A DNA stretch of 64,000 bases from an uncultured Brachyspira sp. (lineage in GTDB: Bacteria; Spirochaetota; Brachyspiria; Brachyspirales; Brachyspiraceae), in NCBI RefSeq assembly GCF_934747485.1, contig NZ_CAKVGN010000003.1, forward strand, positions 21,776 through 85,775, given 5' to 3'. Shown here piece by piece: positions 44,804-53,959 of this stretch (within the stretch, counting starts at the first letter, position 1; every line of letters starts with the position of its first letter). Under the pieces are notes generated by a model. It was not told where the DNA came from, searched no databases, and saw nothing but the letters and a program-made list of their open reading frames with translations. The position numbers were made by a program, and so were the translations under genes.

Positions 44804-46216
44804 ATGGATGAAGCAACAAGAATGATATTAGGGCTTATTTTAGGTGTAGGCATAATGATATTTTTGGTAATGTTTACAAAAATACATACATTTATAGCCC
44901 TATTAATAGCTGCCATGATAACTGGTATTATAGGCGGCATGCCGATAACTGATATAACAAATGCAGACGGCAAAAAAATAACAGGATTAATAACAGCAAT
45001 ACAGTCTGGTTTTGGCAACACTTTATCAAGCACAGGTATTATTATAGGATTAGGTGTTATGATGGGCGGGGTATTAGAGAAATCAGGCGGAGCTGAAAGG
45101 CTGGCATTTACATTTATAAAATTTATTGGTAAGAAAAAAGAAGAATGGGCTTTAGGTATTACAGGTTTAATTGTATCTATACCTGTATTTGCAGATTCAG
45201 CACTTTTAATTTTTGCTCCATTATTGAAAGGTATGTCTCAAGTTACAGGAAAGTCTGTTGTAGGTTTGGCACTTGCTTTGGCTGCAGGTTTACAGCTTTC
45301 TCACTCATTGGTACCGCCTACACCAGGACCTTTAACTGCTGCAGGTCTTCTCAATGTAGATATGGGAGCCATGATACTTACAGGAATTGCAGTATCTATT
45401 ATTCCTTTAATAGCTGCGATATTTTATACAAAATGGCTTGGAACAAAAATATATCAAATACCAAATGAGCAAGGCGGATTTGATAAAAAAGAATTTAAAG
45501 CAGAATATATACGTTCTATGTCAGAACTTGAAAAATTAATGGGCTCTAAAGAACTTCCTTCATTTGTTATGTCATTAGCTCCTATAGTAGTTCCTTTGAT
45601 ATTGATTTTTGCTAAAACTATATTAGATGTATCAAATGCAAAACTTGGAGTTTTAAATAGTATAATAGATTTTTTAGGAAGCCCTGTTGTTGCTTTGATG
45701 ATAGGAACACTTATTGCTATTTACGGACTTGCTTTTAAAGACAGTAAAAAAGATGTGTTAAAAGTTTTGGAAGATTCTGTAAAATCAACAGGTATGATAA
45801 TGCTTATTACAGGAGCAGGCGGATGTTTAGGAAATGTAATTAAAGTAAGCGGACTTGGGGATGTTTTAGGTGATGTAGTTGTTAATTTGCCTATACCTGC
45901 TTTGCTTATACCTTTTGTTATAGCTGCTTTAATGAGAATAGCTTTAGGTTCTGCTACTGTTGCTATAACTACTGCTGCTACTTTAACAGCACCTTTGATG
46001 GGTGATTTAGGAACTTCTCCTATATTGTTGGCTCAGGCTTGCTGTGCTGGTGCTATATCATTTTCATATTTTAATGATAGCGGATTCTGGGTATTTAATG
46101 GTATGTTTGGTGTAAGCGAATTAAAAGATCAGGTTATGTGTAAATTTACTGTATCTATGATAATGTCGCTTTTAGCTTTAGCAGTATTATTTGTTATGCA
46201 AATATTTATTAAATAA
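44804..46216 (+). CDS. GntP-family permease, probable hexarate importer
   Basis: 470 aa, about 12 membrane helices. GntP/gluconate:H+ symporter family, with GMPITDITNADGKKITG in the first loop, HSLVPPTPGPLTAAGLL, the loop LITGAGGCLGNVIKVSG, and SATVAITTAATLTAPLM. AGAGG before the ATG. Family substrates are gluconate and related acids; the operon context points to glucarate and/or galactarate here, an inference. Confidence 0.85.
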   Translation: MDEATRMILGLILGVGIMIFLVMFTKIHTFIALLIAAMITGIIGGMPITDITNADGKKITGLITAIQSGFGNTLSSTGIIIGLGVMMGGVLEKSGGAERLAFTFIKFIGKKKEEWALGITGLIVSIPVFADSALLIFAPLLKGMSQVTGKSVVGLALALAAGLQLSHSLVPPTPGPLTAAGLLNVDMGAMILTGIAVSIIPLIAAIFYTKWLGTKIYQIPNEQGGFDKKEFKAEYIRSMSELEKLMGSKELPSFVMSLAPIVVPLILIFAKTILDVSNAKLGVLNSIIDFLGSPVVALMIGTLIAIYGLAFKDSKKDVLKVLEDSVKSTGMIMLITGAGGCLGNVIKVSGLGDVLGDVVVNLPIPALLIPFVIAALMRIALGSATVAITTAATLTAPLMGDLGTSPILLAQACCAGAISFSYFNDSGFWVFNGMFGVSELKDQVMCKFTVSMIMSLLALAVLFVMQIFIK

Positions 46217-46261
46217 GAATAATTTATTATATAAAAATAACCTATTAGAAAGGATATAATT

Positions 46262-47155
46262 ATGAGTTTTCAACCAAAAGGAATTATTCCGCCTATAGTA
46301 ACACCTATAGATGATAATGGAAATATTAACTATAAAGTTTTAGAAGAGTTATCTATTCATTTAATAGAAGAGGGAGTTCATGGTTTGTTTCCTATGGGAA
46401 CAACAGGAGAATTTTATGCTGTTGATGAAGAGGAATACATAAAAGTATTAGAAACTGTAAAAAAAGCGGCAGCTGGAAGAGTACCTGTTTACGGGGGAGT
46501 TAATAGCATATCAACAAAAGGTGCTTTAAGATTATTAAAAATATGTGAAGATGTAGGAATGGATGCCATTTCTGTATTGACACCTATGTTTATATCTCAA
46601 ACACAAGATGAATTATATCAACATTATAAAACTATAGCTTCTCATTCATCATTGCCTATAGTATTGTATAATAATAAACCTAAGACTAATGTTACTATAG
46701 AGTCTAGTACAGTAGCTAAGCTTGCTAAGATAGATAATATAGTTGGTGTAAAAGACAGCACTGGAGATATGACTAATACAACAGAATATATTCGTTTAAC
46801 TAGAGATAATGAAAATTTTAATGTTCTTTTAGGAAGAGATACTTTAATATATGCTGGTTTATGCTGCGGTGCTAAAGGTGCTATAGCATCATGTGCTAAT
46901 GTTGCTCCTAGATTAACTGTTGATATATATGAGAAATTTATGGCAGGAGATTTAAAAGGCTCATTAGATGCTCAATTTGCACTTGCTCCTATTAGAATAA
47001 TAAGTAATATGGGAACTTTCCCAGCAGTTATTAAAGAAGGATTAGTTCAGCAGGGAATTAATGTAGGAAAATGTTTGGACCCTATACAGAAACTTAAAGA
47101 TGATGAAATAGAAAAATTGAGAGCTGTACTAAGAGAAGCAGGATTAATCAAATAA
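46262..47155 (+). CDS. DHDPS/N-acetylneuraminate lyase family aldolase of the hexarate operon
   Basis: 297 aa, class I TIM-barrel lyase. The Schiff-base Lys is in GVKDSTGDM and the partner Tyr in IVLYNNKPKTN; the GTTGEF phosphate-like loop is present (FPMGTTGEFYA). Members that act in hexarate routes either cleave a keto-deoxyglucarate to pyruvate and tartronate semialdehyde, or dehydrate and decarboxylate 5-keto-4-deoxyglucarate. Because garR and glycerate kinase are encoded beside it, cleavage to tartronate semialdehyde is the more consistent role. No HpcH-type garL is present in the window, so this would be its functional substitute. AAAGGA ribosome site. Confidence 0.8.
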   Translation: MSFQPKGIIPPIVTPIDDNGNINYKVLEELSIHLIEEGVHGLFPMGTTGEFYAVDEEEYIKVLETVKKAAAGRVPVYGGVNSISTKGALRLLKICEDVGMDAISVLTPMFISQTQDELYQHYKTIASHSSLPIVLYNNKPKTNVTIESSTVAKLAKIDNIVGVKDSTGDMTNTTEYIRLTRDNENFNVLLGRDTLIYAGLCCGAKGAIASCANVAPRLTVDIYEKFMAGDLKGSLDAQFALAPIRIISNMGTFPAVIKEGLVQQGINVGKCLDPIQKLKDDEIEKLRAVLREAGLIK

Positions 47156-47191
47156 ATTATTATTAAATTGATTTGTAAAAAGAGGATTATA

Positions 47192-48706
47192 ATGAAAAAA
47201 TCTTTTATAAAAATTAATGAAAATGATAATGTAGTTGTAGCAATAAAGGATTTAAAGGAAGGCGAATATATCGATGAGGGTTTTAAAGTTAATTCTAATA
47301 TACCTCAATCACATAAGATAGCTTTAAAAGATATAAAAAAAGATGAGGCTATTATTAGGTATGGTATTTGCATTGGTTTTGCTTTGCAGGATATAAAAAA
47401 AGGCGATTGGGTGAATGAGCATATATTAAGACTTCCTTTAGCTCCTAAATTAGAAGATTTAGTGTTTACTGAAAATATTGTATCTAATCTTCCTAAACCT
47501 TTAAGAACTACATTTGAAGGCTATGATAATCCGGGAAGTAAATTTGCAGGTACAAGAAATATACTTGCTATAAGCACAACTGTACAATGTGTTGCTGGAG
47601 TTTTAAATGTGGCTGTGAAAGAGATGAAGGAAAAACTGCTTCCAAAATATAAAAATGTAGATGATATAATTGCTATTAATCATGCTTATGGATGCGGGGT
47701 TGCAATAAATGCTAAAAATGCTGATATTCCTATAAGATCTTTAAGGAATTTAGTAAAAAATCCTAATTTCGGTTCTGAGGTTATGGTGGTAGGGCTTGGA
47801 TGTGAAAAGCTTACTGTAGATATGCTTTTAGATGAAAATTTAATTAATGAGGATAATGTTATTATATTACAGGAAAAGAAAGGTTTTCATAATATAATGA
47901 ATTCTCTCATGGAAATGGCAGAGAAGAAACTTGAAAAATTAAATCAAAGAAAAAGAACAACTTTGCCTTTATCTAAACTTTGTATAGGTATGCAGTGCGG
48001 GGGCAGTGATGCTTTTTCTGGTATTAGTGCTAATCCTGCAGCAGGTTATGCTTCAGATATGCTTGTATCAGCTGGAGCTACAGTAATGTTTTCTGAAGTT
48101 ACGGAAGCAAGAGATGGTGTGCATATATTAGCGGCAAGATGCAAAGATGATACAGTAGGAAAAAAGCTCGCTTCAGAAATGAAATGGTATGATGATTATT
48201 TAGCTGTAGGAGAGGCTGATAGAAGTGCTAACCCTACTCCTGGAAATAAAAAAGGAGGACTTGCTAATATAGTTGAAAAAGCTATAGGGTCTATTGCAAA
48301 ATCTGGAACAGCTCCTATAGTAGAAGTACTTTCTCCTGGTGAAATCCCTACTAAACATGGCTTGATATACGCTGCTACTCCTTCTAGTGATATAGTATGC
48401 GGACCTTCTCAGTTAGCTTCTGGGATTACTTTGCAGGTATTTATGACAGGAAGAGGTACGCCTTATGGATTAGCTGCTGCTCCTGTTATAAAAGTATCAT
48501 CAAGAAATGATTTGAAAGACATGTGGAGTGATTTAATAGATTTTAGTGCTGGAGATATTGTTACAGGAGAGGCTGATATAAAAGAGGTTGGAGAAAGGCT
48601 GTTTAATGAAATATTAGATGTGGCAAGCGGAAGAAAAAAAACATTTACAGAGCAATATCATCTTTATAATGATATGTGTATATTTAATCCTGCTCCTATT
48701 ACATAA
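47192..48706 (+). CDS. garD: galactarate dehydratase
   Basis: 504 aa, UxaA/GarD family. Dehydrates galactarate to 5-keto-4-deoxyglucarate, merging with the glucarate branch. Strong similarity along the whole E. coli GarD sequence from memory: SHKIALKDIKKDEAIIRYG, YGCGVAINAKNADIPIRSL, GMQCGGSDAFSGISANPAAG, RGTPYGLAAAPVIKV and the terminal FNPAPIT. A TTG at 47168 is in frame, but AGAGG (47181-47185) correctly precedes the ATG at 47192. Last gene of the operon; a long hairpin follows. Confidence 0.94.
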   Translation: MKKSFIKINENDNVVVAIKDLKEGEYIDEGFKVNSNIPQSHKIALKDIKKDEAIIRYGICIGFALQDIKKGDWVNEHILRLPLAPKLEDLVFTENIVSNLPKPLRTTFEGYDNPGSKFAGTRNILAISTTVQCVAGVLNVAVKEMKEKLLPKYKNVDDIIAINHAYGCGVAINAKNADIPIRSLRNLVKNPNFGSEVMVVGLGCEKLTVDMLLDENLINEDNVIILQEKKGFHNIMNSLMEMAEKKLEKLNQRKRTTLPLSKLCIGMQCGGSDAFSGISANPAAGYASDMLVSAGATVMFSEVTEARDGVHILAARCKDDTVGKKLASEMKWYDDYLAVGEADRSANPTPGNKKGGLANIVEKAIGSIAKSGTAPIVEVLSPGEIPTKHGLIYAATPSSDIVCGPSQLASGITLQVFMTGRGTPYGLAAAPVIKVSSRNDLKDMWSDLIDFSAGDIVTGEADIKEVGERLFNEILDVASGRKKTFTEQYHLYNDMCIFNPAPIT

Positions 48707-48721
48707 TAATTTATGTACGAT

Positions 48722-48760
48722 AGAAAATGAAAGGAATGTTAAAATTCTTTTCATTTTCTT
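48722..48760 (+). terminator. terminator-like hairpin of the hexarate operon
   Basis: 16-bp stem AGAAAATGAAAGGAAT pairing with ATTCTTTTCATTTTCT (one G-U), 6-nt loop. The T run after it is weak. Confidence 0.6.
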
Positions 48761-48845
48761 ATATATAATCAATTTCTATTTATTTTTAATTTTATAAAAA
48801 CACATTATAGTATATAATACTTCATAATAATTAAGAGGAAATCTA

Positions 48846-49973
48846 ATGAAAAAGATAATAATAATACCAGATTCATTCAAAGGAAGTGCTAGCAGTATGG
48901 AAGTTTGCAGCTGCATAGAAAGAGGCGTATTAAAAGTATTTAAAAATGCTATTATAAAAAAAATACCGGTTGCTGATGGCGGAGAGGGAACAGTTGATTC
49001 TATAATTTATGCAGCAGGCGGAAATATAAAAAAGGTATATGTAAAAAATCCATTAGGTGAAACTATAGAAGCGAAATATGGTATTATTAGTAAAGATAAG
49101 GCTGTTATAGAAATGGCTGAAGCGTCAGGAATTACTTTAGTTGATGACAATGAAAGAAATCCTTTGAAATATTCAACTTATGGAACTGGAGAGCTTATAA
49201 AAGATGCTTTAAATAGTAATATAAAAGAAATATTAATAGGTATAGGCGGAAGTGCTACTAATGATTGCGGTATTGGAATGGCTAGTGCTTTAGGATATAG
49301 ATTTTTAGATAAAGATAATAATGAACTCAATGCTATTGCTGAAAATATGATAAAGGTTGCTTACATAGATGACAGCAATGTAGGTAAAAGAATATTTGAT
49401 ATAAAAATAAAGGTTGCTTGTGATGTGAAAAACCCACTATATGGTGAAAATGGAGCTACTGCTATATATGGAAAACAAAAAGGTGTTACAGAAGAAAGCT
49501 TTCAGATACTTGATGACGGACTTAAAAATATAGCAAGAATTGTTAAAGAAAAATTTAATAAAGAAATAGACTATATAGAAGGATCAGGTGCTGCTGGAGG
49601 GCTTGGAGGCGGTCTTGTTGCCTTTTGTAATGCTCAATTAAAAAGCGGTATTGATGCTGTGCTTGATATTATAGATTTTGAGGAACAAATAAAAGATGCT
49701 TCTCTTATTATAACTGGTGAAGGTGCTATTGACGGTCAGACAAAAAAAGGTAAAGTGCCTGTAGGTGTTGCAAGAAGAGCTTCTAATACTCCTGTAATTG
49801 CTATAGTAGGTGATATAAGAGATGGAGCTGAGGCAGTTTATGATATGGGAATTGTATCTATTATGCCTGCTTTAAAAAGAGCTATGCCTCTTGAGGAAGC
49901 TATAAAAAATTCTAAAGCACTAATAGAAGATGCTGCAGAGAGAGCCTGCAGATTTATAAGCATTAATTTATAA
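48846..49973 (+). CDS. garK: glycerate kinase (type II)
   Basis: 375 aa. Phosphorylates D-glycerate, the product of GarR, to 2-phosphoglycerate for glycolysis. Family motifs: IIIPDSFKGSASSMEVCSCI, PVADGGEGTVDSI, GIGGSATNDCGIGMASALG, and GEGAIDGQTKKGKVPVGVA. AGAGGAA precedes the ATG. It is separated from garD by a terminator-like hairpin and a probable promoter (TATAAT at 48813-48818), so it may also serve other glycerate sources. Confidence 0.92.
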   Translation: MKKIIIIPDSFKGSASSMEVCSCIERGVLKVFKNAIIKKIPVADGGEGTVDSIIYAAGGNIKKVYVKNPLGETIEAKYGIISKDKAVIEMAEASGITLVDDNERNPLKYSTYGTGELIKDALNSNIKEILIGIGGSATNDCGIGMASALGYRFLDKDNNELNAIAENMIKVAYIDDSNVGKRIFDIKIKVACDVKNPLYGENGATAIYGKQKGVTEESFQILDDGLKNIARIVKEKFNKEIDYIEGSGAAGGLGGGLVAFCNAQLKSGIDAVLDIIDFEEQIKDASLIITGEGAIDGQTKKGKVPVGVARRASNTPVIAIVGDIRDGAEAVYDMGIVSIMPALKRAMPLEEAIKNSKALIEDAAERACRFISINL

Positions 49974-49990
49974 AATCTTTATACGTATAT

Positions 49991-50036
49991 ACAAATAAGA
50001 ATATAATAATAAAATATTATATTCCTATTTGTTTTT
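49991..50036 (+). terminator. intrinsic terminator of the glycerate kinase gene
   Basis: CAAATAAGAATATAATA pairs with TATTATATTCCTATTTG, followed by a T run. Confidence 0.8.
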
Positions 50037-50122
50037 ATATATCTTTTTTGGCTATATTTTATTTTAAATATTTTCATACAATTAAATGTATATTAAATAA
50101 AAATGAACAATTTATTCAGAAT

Positions 50123-50430
50123 CCCCGCCCTTTATTCTTTATTGTATATTTAAAATTATAACTTCATTTATATTTCAAACTCAAATAATAAAAGCACACC
50201 CGCCCAAGTATTAATTAGATTTTTAAATTAGTTTACCGCACGGTGAGCAGATTTTTTAATATAAAAAGAGTTGCATTTTTAATTTCACTATATTTTTTAT
50301 TTGGCTCAGCGTGCGTTGTGAAATTTTTAAATTAAAAATCTGCTTGGGTGGGTACTATAAATTCTAATACAACAATAAAGAAATAAAAAATAGAAATAAC
50401 AGATAAAATAAAAAAGCATAAAGGGTGGGG
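50123..50430. repeat. GC-rich dyad element, full symmetric copy E
   Basis: The gap 49974-50504 has no gene. In order: CCCCGCCC (50123-50130), CCCGCCCAAG (50200-50209), CGCACGGTGAGC (50237-50248), GCTCAGCGTGCG (50304-50315), CTTGGGTGGG (50343-50352), GGGTGGGG (50423-50430). Spacings are mirror-equal: 69, 27, 55 (centre), 27, 70. It lies between the convergent ends of garK and aspS, inside both of their terminators. Confidence 0.85.
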
Positions 50431-50454
50431 AATTAGAACAAATTTAAAAAAATA

Positions 50455-50484
50455 AAAGCCCCTTATAACTTTAAGAGGCTTTAT
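50455..50484 (-). terminator. intrinsic terminator of aspS
   Basis: In the minus-strand transcript, AAAGCCTCTTA pairs with TAAGGGGCTTT, followed by a T run. Confidence 0.8.
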
Positions 50485-50504
50485 ATTTATAACTTATTTA
50501 TAAA

Positions 50505-52268
50505 TTATTCTTCAACTTTCAAATGAAGCTCTTCTAATTGGTCGGCATCAACAGTAGAAGGACAGCTGCTCATCAAACATTGTCCCTTCTGAGTTTTAGG
50601 GAATGCTATAACTTCTCTTATGCTGTCTTGTTTTTGTAATAACATTATAACTCTGTCTATACCAAAAGCCATACCGCACATAGGAGGAGCACCATATTTT
50701 AAAGCATCAAGTAAGAAACCAAATCTTATTTTAGCTTTCTCTTCATCTATGCCTAAAAGTTTGAATATAGTAGCCTGTACTTTGCTGTCATATATACGCT
50801 GACCGCCACCGCCTATTTCGTTACCGTTTAATACCAAGTCATAAGTATCACTTCTTACTTTTAAAGGCTCACTTTCAAGTATGGCAACATCTTCAGGTAC
50901 TGGGGCAGTGAATGGGTGGTGAGTAGCTGATATTCTCTTTTCTTTGTGATCATATTCAAATAATGGAAACTCTACTACCCATAAGAAGTTTAATTTGTCT
51001 TTATCTATTAAATTTAATTTCTCAGCAACTCTTAATCTTAAATTACCTAAAGCATCGAATGTAACTTTTGGAGTATCAGCAACAAAAAATAATAAGTCGC
51101 CTTTTTCTGCTTTTGTAACTTCTAAAATTTTCTTTTGATTTTCTTCAGAGAAGAATTTAACAATGTTAGACTCAAGTCCGTTTTCAGTAACTCTCATCCA
51201 AGCAAGACCTTTAGCACCAAATATACCAACATATTTAGTAAAGTCGTCAATATCTTTTCTGCTTAATTTATCAACTCCGCCTTTAGCATTTAAACATCTT
51301 ATTATAAATTTGTTTTCTAAAGCATTTTTAAATACTGCAAAATCACATCCTCTAACAGCATCTTCAACATTGATAAGTTTTAATTCAAATCTCGTATCAG
51401 GCTTGTCGCTTCCATACATTTCCATAGCATCATAATAATTTAATCTAGGGAATGGTGTAGGTAAATCAATGCCATAAACATCTTTAACTATATTATAAAC
51501 AACTTTTTCCATTATAGATAAAAACTCATCAGTATTAAGGAAAGAAGTTTCAATATCAACTTGAGTAAATTCAGGCTGTCTGTCTGCCCTCAAATCTTCA
51601 TCACGGAAACATTTAGCAACTTGATAATATCTCTCAAAACCGCCAATCATAAGTATTTGCTTAAATATTTGAGGAGATTGAGGTAATGCGTAAAAATCTC
51701 CAGCGTTTAATCTTGAAGGAACAAGGAAGTCTCTCGCTCCTTCAGGAGTGCTTTTATTTAATATAGGAGTTTCAACATCTATAAAACCATTATCAGCTAA
51801 ATGTTTTCTAAAAGCATTAGTGATTTCAAATCTTTTATATAGGTTATTAAATACTTTATTTCTTCTTAAATCTAAATATCTGTATTTTAATCTTATATCT
51901 TCACCAGTATCAATATCATCTTCAAGCAAAAAAGGAGGAGTTTCAGAAGTATTTAAAAGCTCCATTTTCTCAACCATAACTTCTATTTCACCAGTAGGAA
52001 TTTTAGGGTTAATCATCTCTTCGCTTCTTGCTCTTACTTTACCTTCAACGCTAATAACATATTCGCTTCTTAAATCTTGAGCGTTATTATGTGCTTCTTT
52101 GCTTATTTCAGGGTTGAATACTATTTGTACAAAACCTGTTCTGTCTCTTAAATCTACAAATATTACACCGCCATGATCTCTTCTTCTTAACACCCAACCG
52201 GCTAATTTCACTTCTTTACCGATATCGTCTTTTGTTAATATTCCATTATAGGCACTTTTAAAACGCAT
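50505..52268 (-). CDS. aspS: aspartyl-tRNA synthetase
   Basis: 587 aa, bacterial-type class IIb synthetase. N-terminal OB-fold anticodon-binding domain (GWVLRRRDHGGVIFVDLRDR); motif 2 FRDEDLRADRQPEFTQVDIE; the bacterial GAD insertion domain; and motif 3 GMAFGIDRVIMLL. Family length. Whether it charges only tRNA-Asp or also tRNA-Asn cannot be told here. Has its own terminator; divergent from the DUF819 gene. Confidence 0.95.
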   Translation of the reverse strand: MRFKSAYNGILTKDDIGKEVKLAGWVLRRRDHGGVIFVDLRDRTGFVQIVFNPEISKEAHNNAQDLRSEYVISVEGKVRARSEEMINPKIPTGEIEVMVEKMELLNTSETPPFLLEDDIDTGEDIRLKYRYLDLRRNKVFNNLYKRFEITNAFRKHLADNGFIDVETPILNKSTPEGARDFLVPSRLNAGDFYALPQSPQIFKQILMIGGFERYYQVAKCFRDEDLRADRQPEFTQVDIETSFLNTDEFLSIMEKVVYNIVKDVYGIDLPTPFPRLNYYDAMEMYGSDKPDTRFELKLINVEDAVRGCDFAVFKNALENKFIIRCLNAKGGVDKLSRKDIDDFTKYVGIFGAKGLAWMRVTENGLESNIVKFFSEENQKKILEVTKAEKGDLLFFVADTPKVTFDALGNLRLRVAEKLNLIDKDKLNFLWVVEFPLFEYDHKEKRISATHHPFTAPVPEDVAILESEPLKVRSDTYDLVLNGNEIGGGGQRIYDSKVQATIFKLLGIDEEKAKIRFGFLLDALKYGAPPMCGMAFGIDRVIMLLQKQDSIREVIAFPKTQKGQCLMSSCPSTVDADQLEELHLKVEE

Positions 52269-52467
52269 ATTAGTTCCTCTTAAAAAAATTATTTATTTGA
52301 TTATTAAAAATAAGTTATACTTCTTTTAGTTTGAATAAACATGATGATTATATTATATATAAGTATAAAAATCAATAATTAAAAATACTTAATTTAACGG
52401 CATATAGATGTTTGGAGGTTTTAATATTAAAAATATATAGTATTGTTATATTTTATGTAATAAAAAC

Positions 52468-52496
52468 TTGAATTTAGTGAAAATATGTTCTATATT
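52468..52496 (+). promoter_or_regulatory. promoter of the DUF819 gene
   Basis: TTGAAT (52468-52473), 17-bp spacer, TATATT (52491-52496). Confidence 0.45.
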
Positions 52497-52543
52497 AAAC
52501 TACAAATAATAAAAACTAAATATATTTTAATAAAAGGATTTTT

Positions 52544-53707
52544 ATGGAGTCATTTTTTAAGAGCGATGCTAGTATTTTAGCTATTATTTTTTTGATAACT
52601 TCATTAGCATTATTAGGTCAGCAGACAAAATTAGGTAAAATTTTAGGACCTGCTTTAAGCGTAATATTATTGGGTATATTTTGTACGAATATAGGATTAA
52701 CCCCTGTGGATCATAATGTATATGGTGTATTTTTTACATATTGTGTTCCTTTGTCTATTTCTATAATACTAATGGGTGTGGATATTAAGGCTTTATTAAA
52801 ATTATCAAGAGAACCTTTTATAGCTATGCTTGTTTCTGTTCTTAGTGTTTCTTTTTTGGCTTTTCTTTTCGGATTGATATTTGCGAGAGAGATAGAAGAT
52901 GGGTGGAAAGTTGCTGGAATGTTTGTAGGAAGCTATACAGGCGGAAGTCCGAATTTAACTGCTATAGCTACTGCATTAGGAACGAGCAGAGAAGCAATAG
53001 CTGCTGCCAATGCTGCTGATTATGTAGTTGGTACACCTGCTGTTATTTTTTATATGTCTCTTCCTCCTATATTAAAGGCATCAAAATTGTTTAATAAAGT
53101 TTGGCCTTATTCTTTTACAGAGGAAGAACTTGCCAAAGATGATGGTCAGGGTGAGTTTTTAGGAAACAAGGAATGGAGCATTAAAGAGATTTCTTCATTA
53201 ATAGCAATAGCAATGATAATAGTTGCGGTGTCCACTTTTGTAAGCCAATATTTTCCAGATAGTTTTAAAGGCTCTGCAAGAATAATCTTAATAAGTACAA
53301 TTTCTTTGATATTATCAAGATTCCCATTTATAAGAAAACTTAGGGGTAATAATGATTTGGGGCTATTTTTCTCATTGCTTTTCCTCACAGTGTTAGGTCT
53401 TACAATTAATTTAAAAGGTTTTTTAAGTTCCACACTATATATAACAATATTCTGTGCTTTAATAATAATATTTTCTATGATTTTCCAATGGGTTGTTTCG
53501 AGAATATTAAAGATAAAATATCAGTATGTATTATTAGCTACTGTTGCAGCTGTTTGGGACGGACCAACTTCGGCTTTGGTTGCAGGAGGAGCAAAGTGGA
53601 AATCTTTAATGTCTATTGCGATTATAATGGGTGTTATGGGAGGTATTTGCGGAAATTATTTGGGAATCACTGTTGCTTTTTTAATTAAAAATGCGTTAGG
53701 ATTATAA
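52544..53707 (+). CDS. DUF819 family membrane protein (YjcL-like)
   Basis: 387 aa, about 10 membrane helices. Family signatures: VGSYTGGSPNLTAIATALG, AANAADYVVGTPAVIFYM, and the C-terminal VAAVWDGPTSALVAGGAKWK. The two-half arrangement resembles secondary transporters of the bile-acid/AEC type, and some DUF819 relatives have been proposed as amino-acid or peptide transporters; the substrate is unknown. AAAAGGA before the ATG. The following 250 bp hold the phoH promoter and no other gene. Confidence 0.85.
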   Translation: MESFFKSDASILAIIFLITSLALLGQQTKLGKILGPALSVILLGIFCTNIGLTPVDHNVYGVFFTYCVPLSISIILMGVDIKALLKLSREPFIAMLVSVLSVSFLAFLFGLIFAREIEDGWKVAGMFVGSYTGGSPNLTAIATALGTSREAIAAANAADYVVGTPAVIFYMSLPPILKASKLFNKVWPYSFTEEELAKDDGQGEFLGNKEWSIKEISSLIAIAMIIVAVSTFVSQYFPDSFKGSARIILISTISLILSRFPFIRKLRGNNDLGLFFSLLFLTVLGLTINLKGFLSSTLYITIFCALIIIFSMIFQWVVSRILKIKYQYVLLATVAAVWDGPTSALVAGGAKWKSLMSIAIIMGVMGGICGNYLGITVAFLIKNALGL

Positions 53708-53914
53708 AAGATTATATAGTTGTTTTATTGAATTTTGATGGTTTGGCATTATATGTAAAAATGTTTGTATTTTTTGATAAATATAGTTTTTATATAGAAT
53801 GTAAAACCCATTATTTATATTTTTTAATATATTTAATTTTTGTAAATAAATTTCAGATTAGTTTAAAATCTAAACAGATTATAATCTATTATATAAATTT
53901 TAATATATGTAATA

Positions 53915-53950
53915 TTGACAATAATCAATTTTTTTGTACTATATTATAAT
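53915..53950 (+). promoter_or_regulatory. promoter of phoH
   Basis: TTGACA (53915-53920), followed by TATATT (53940-53945, 19-bp spacer), with TATAAT at 53945-53950. The TTG that opens the longest phoH frame is part of this -35 box, so translation cannot start there. Confidence 0.5.
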
Positions 53951-53959
53951 ACAATAAAA

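Noticed and set aside
49974..50504. CRISPR-like array
   Set aside because: The repeated GC-rich motifs are few, mirror-symmetric and unequally spaced, with no constant repeat-spacer unit.
53708..53959. 73-residue plus-strand frame between the DUF819 gene and phoH
   Set aside because: Low-complexity aromatic-rich translation of AT-rich DNA, with no ribosome site, and it overlaps the phoH promoter.
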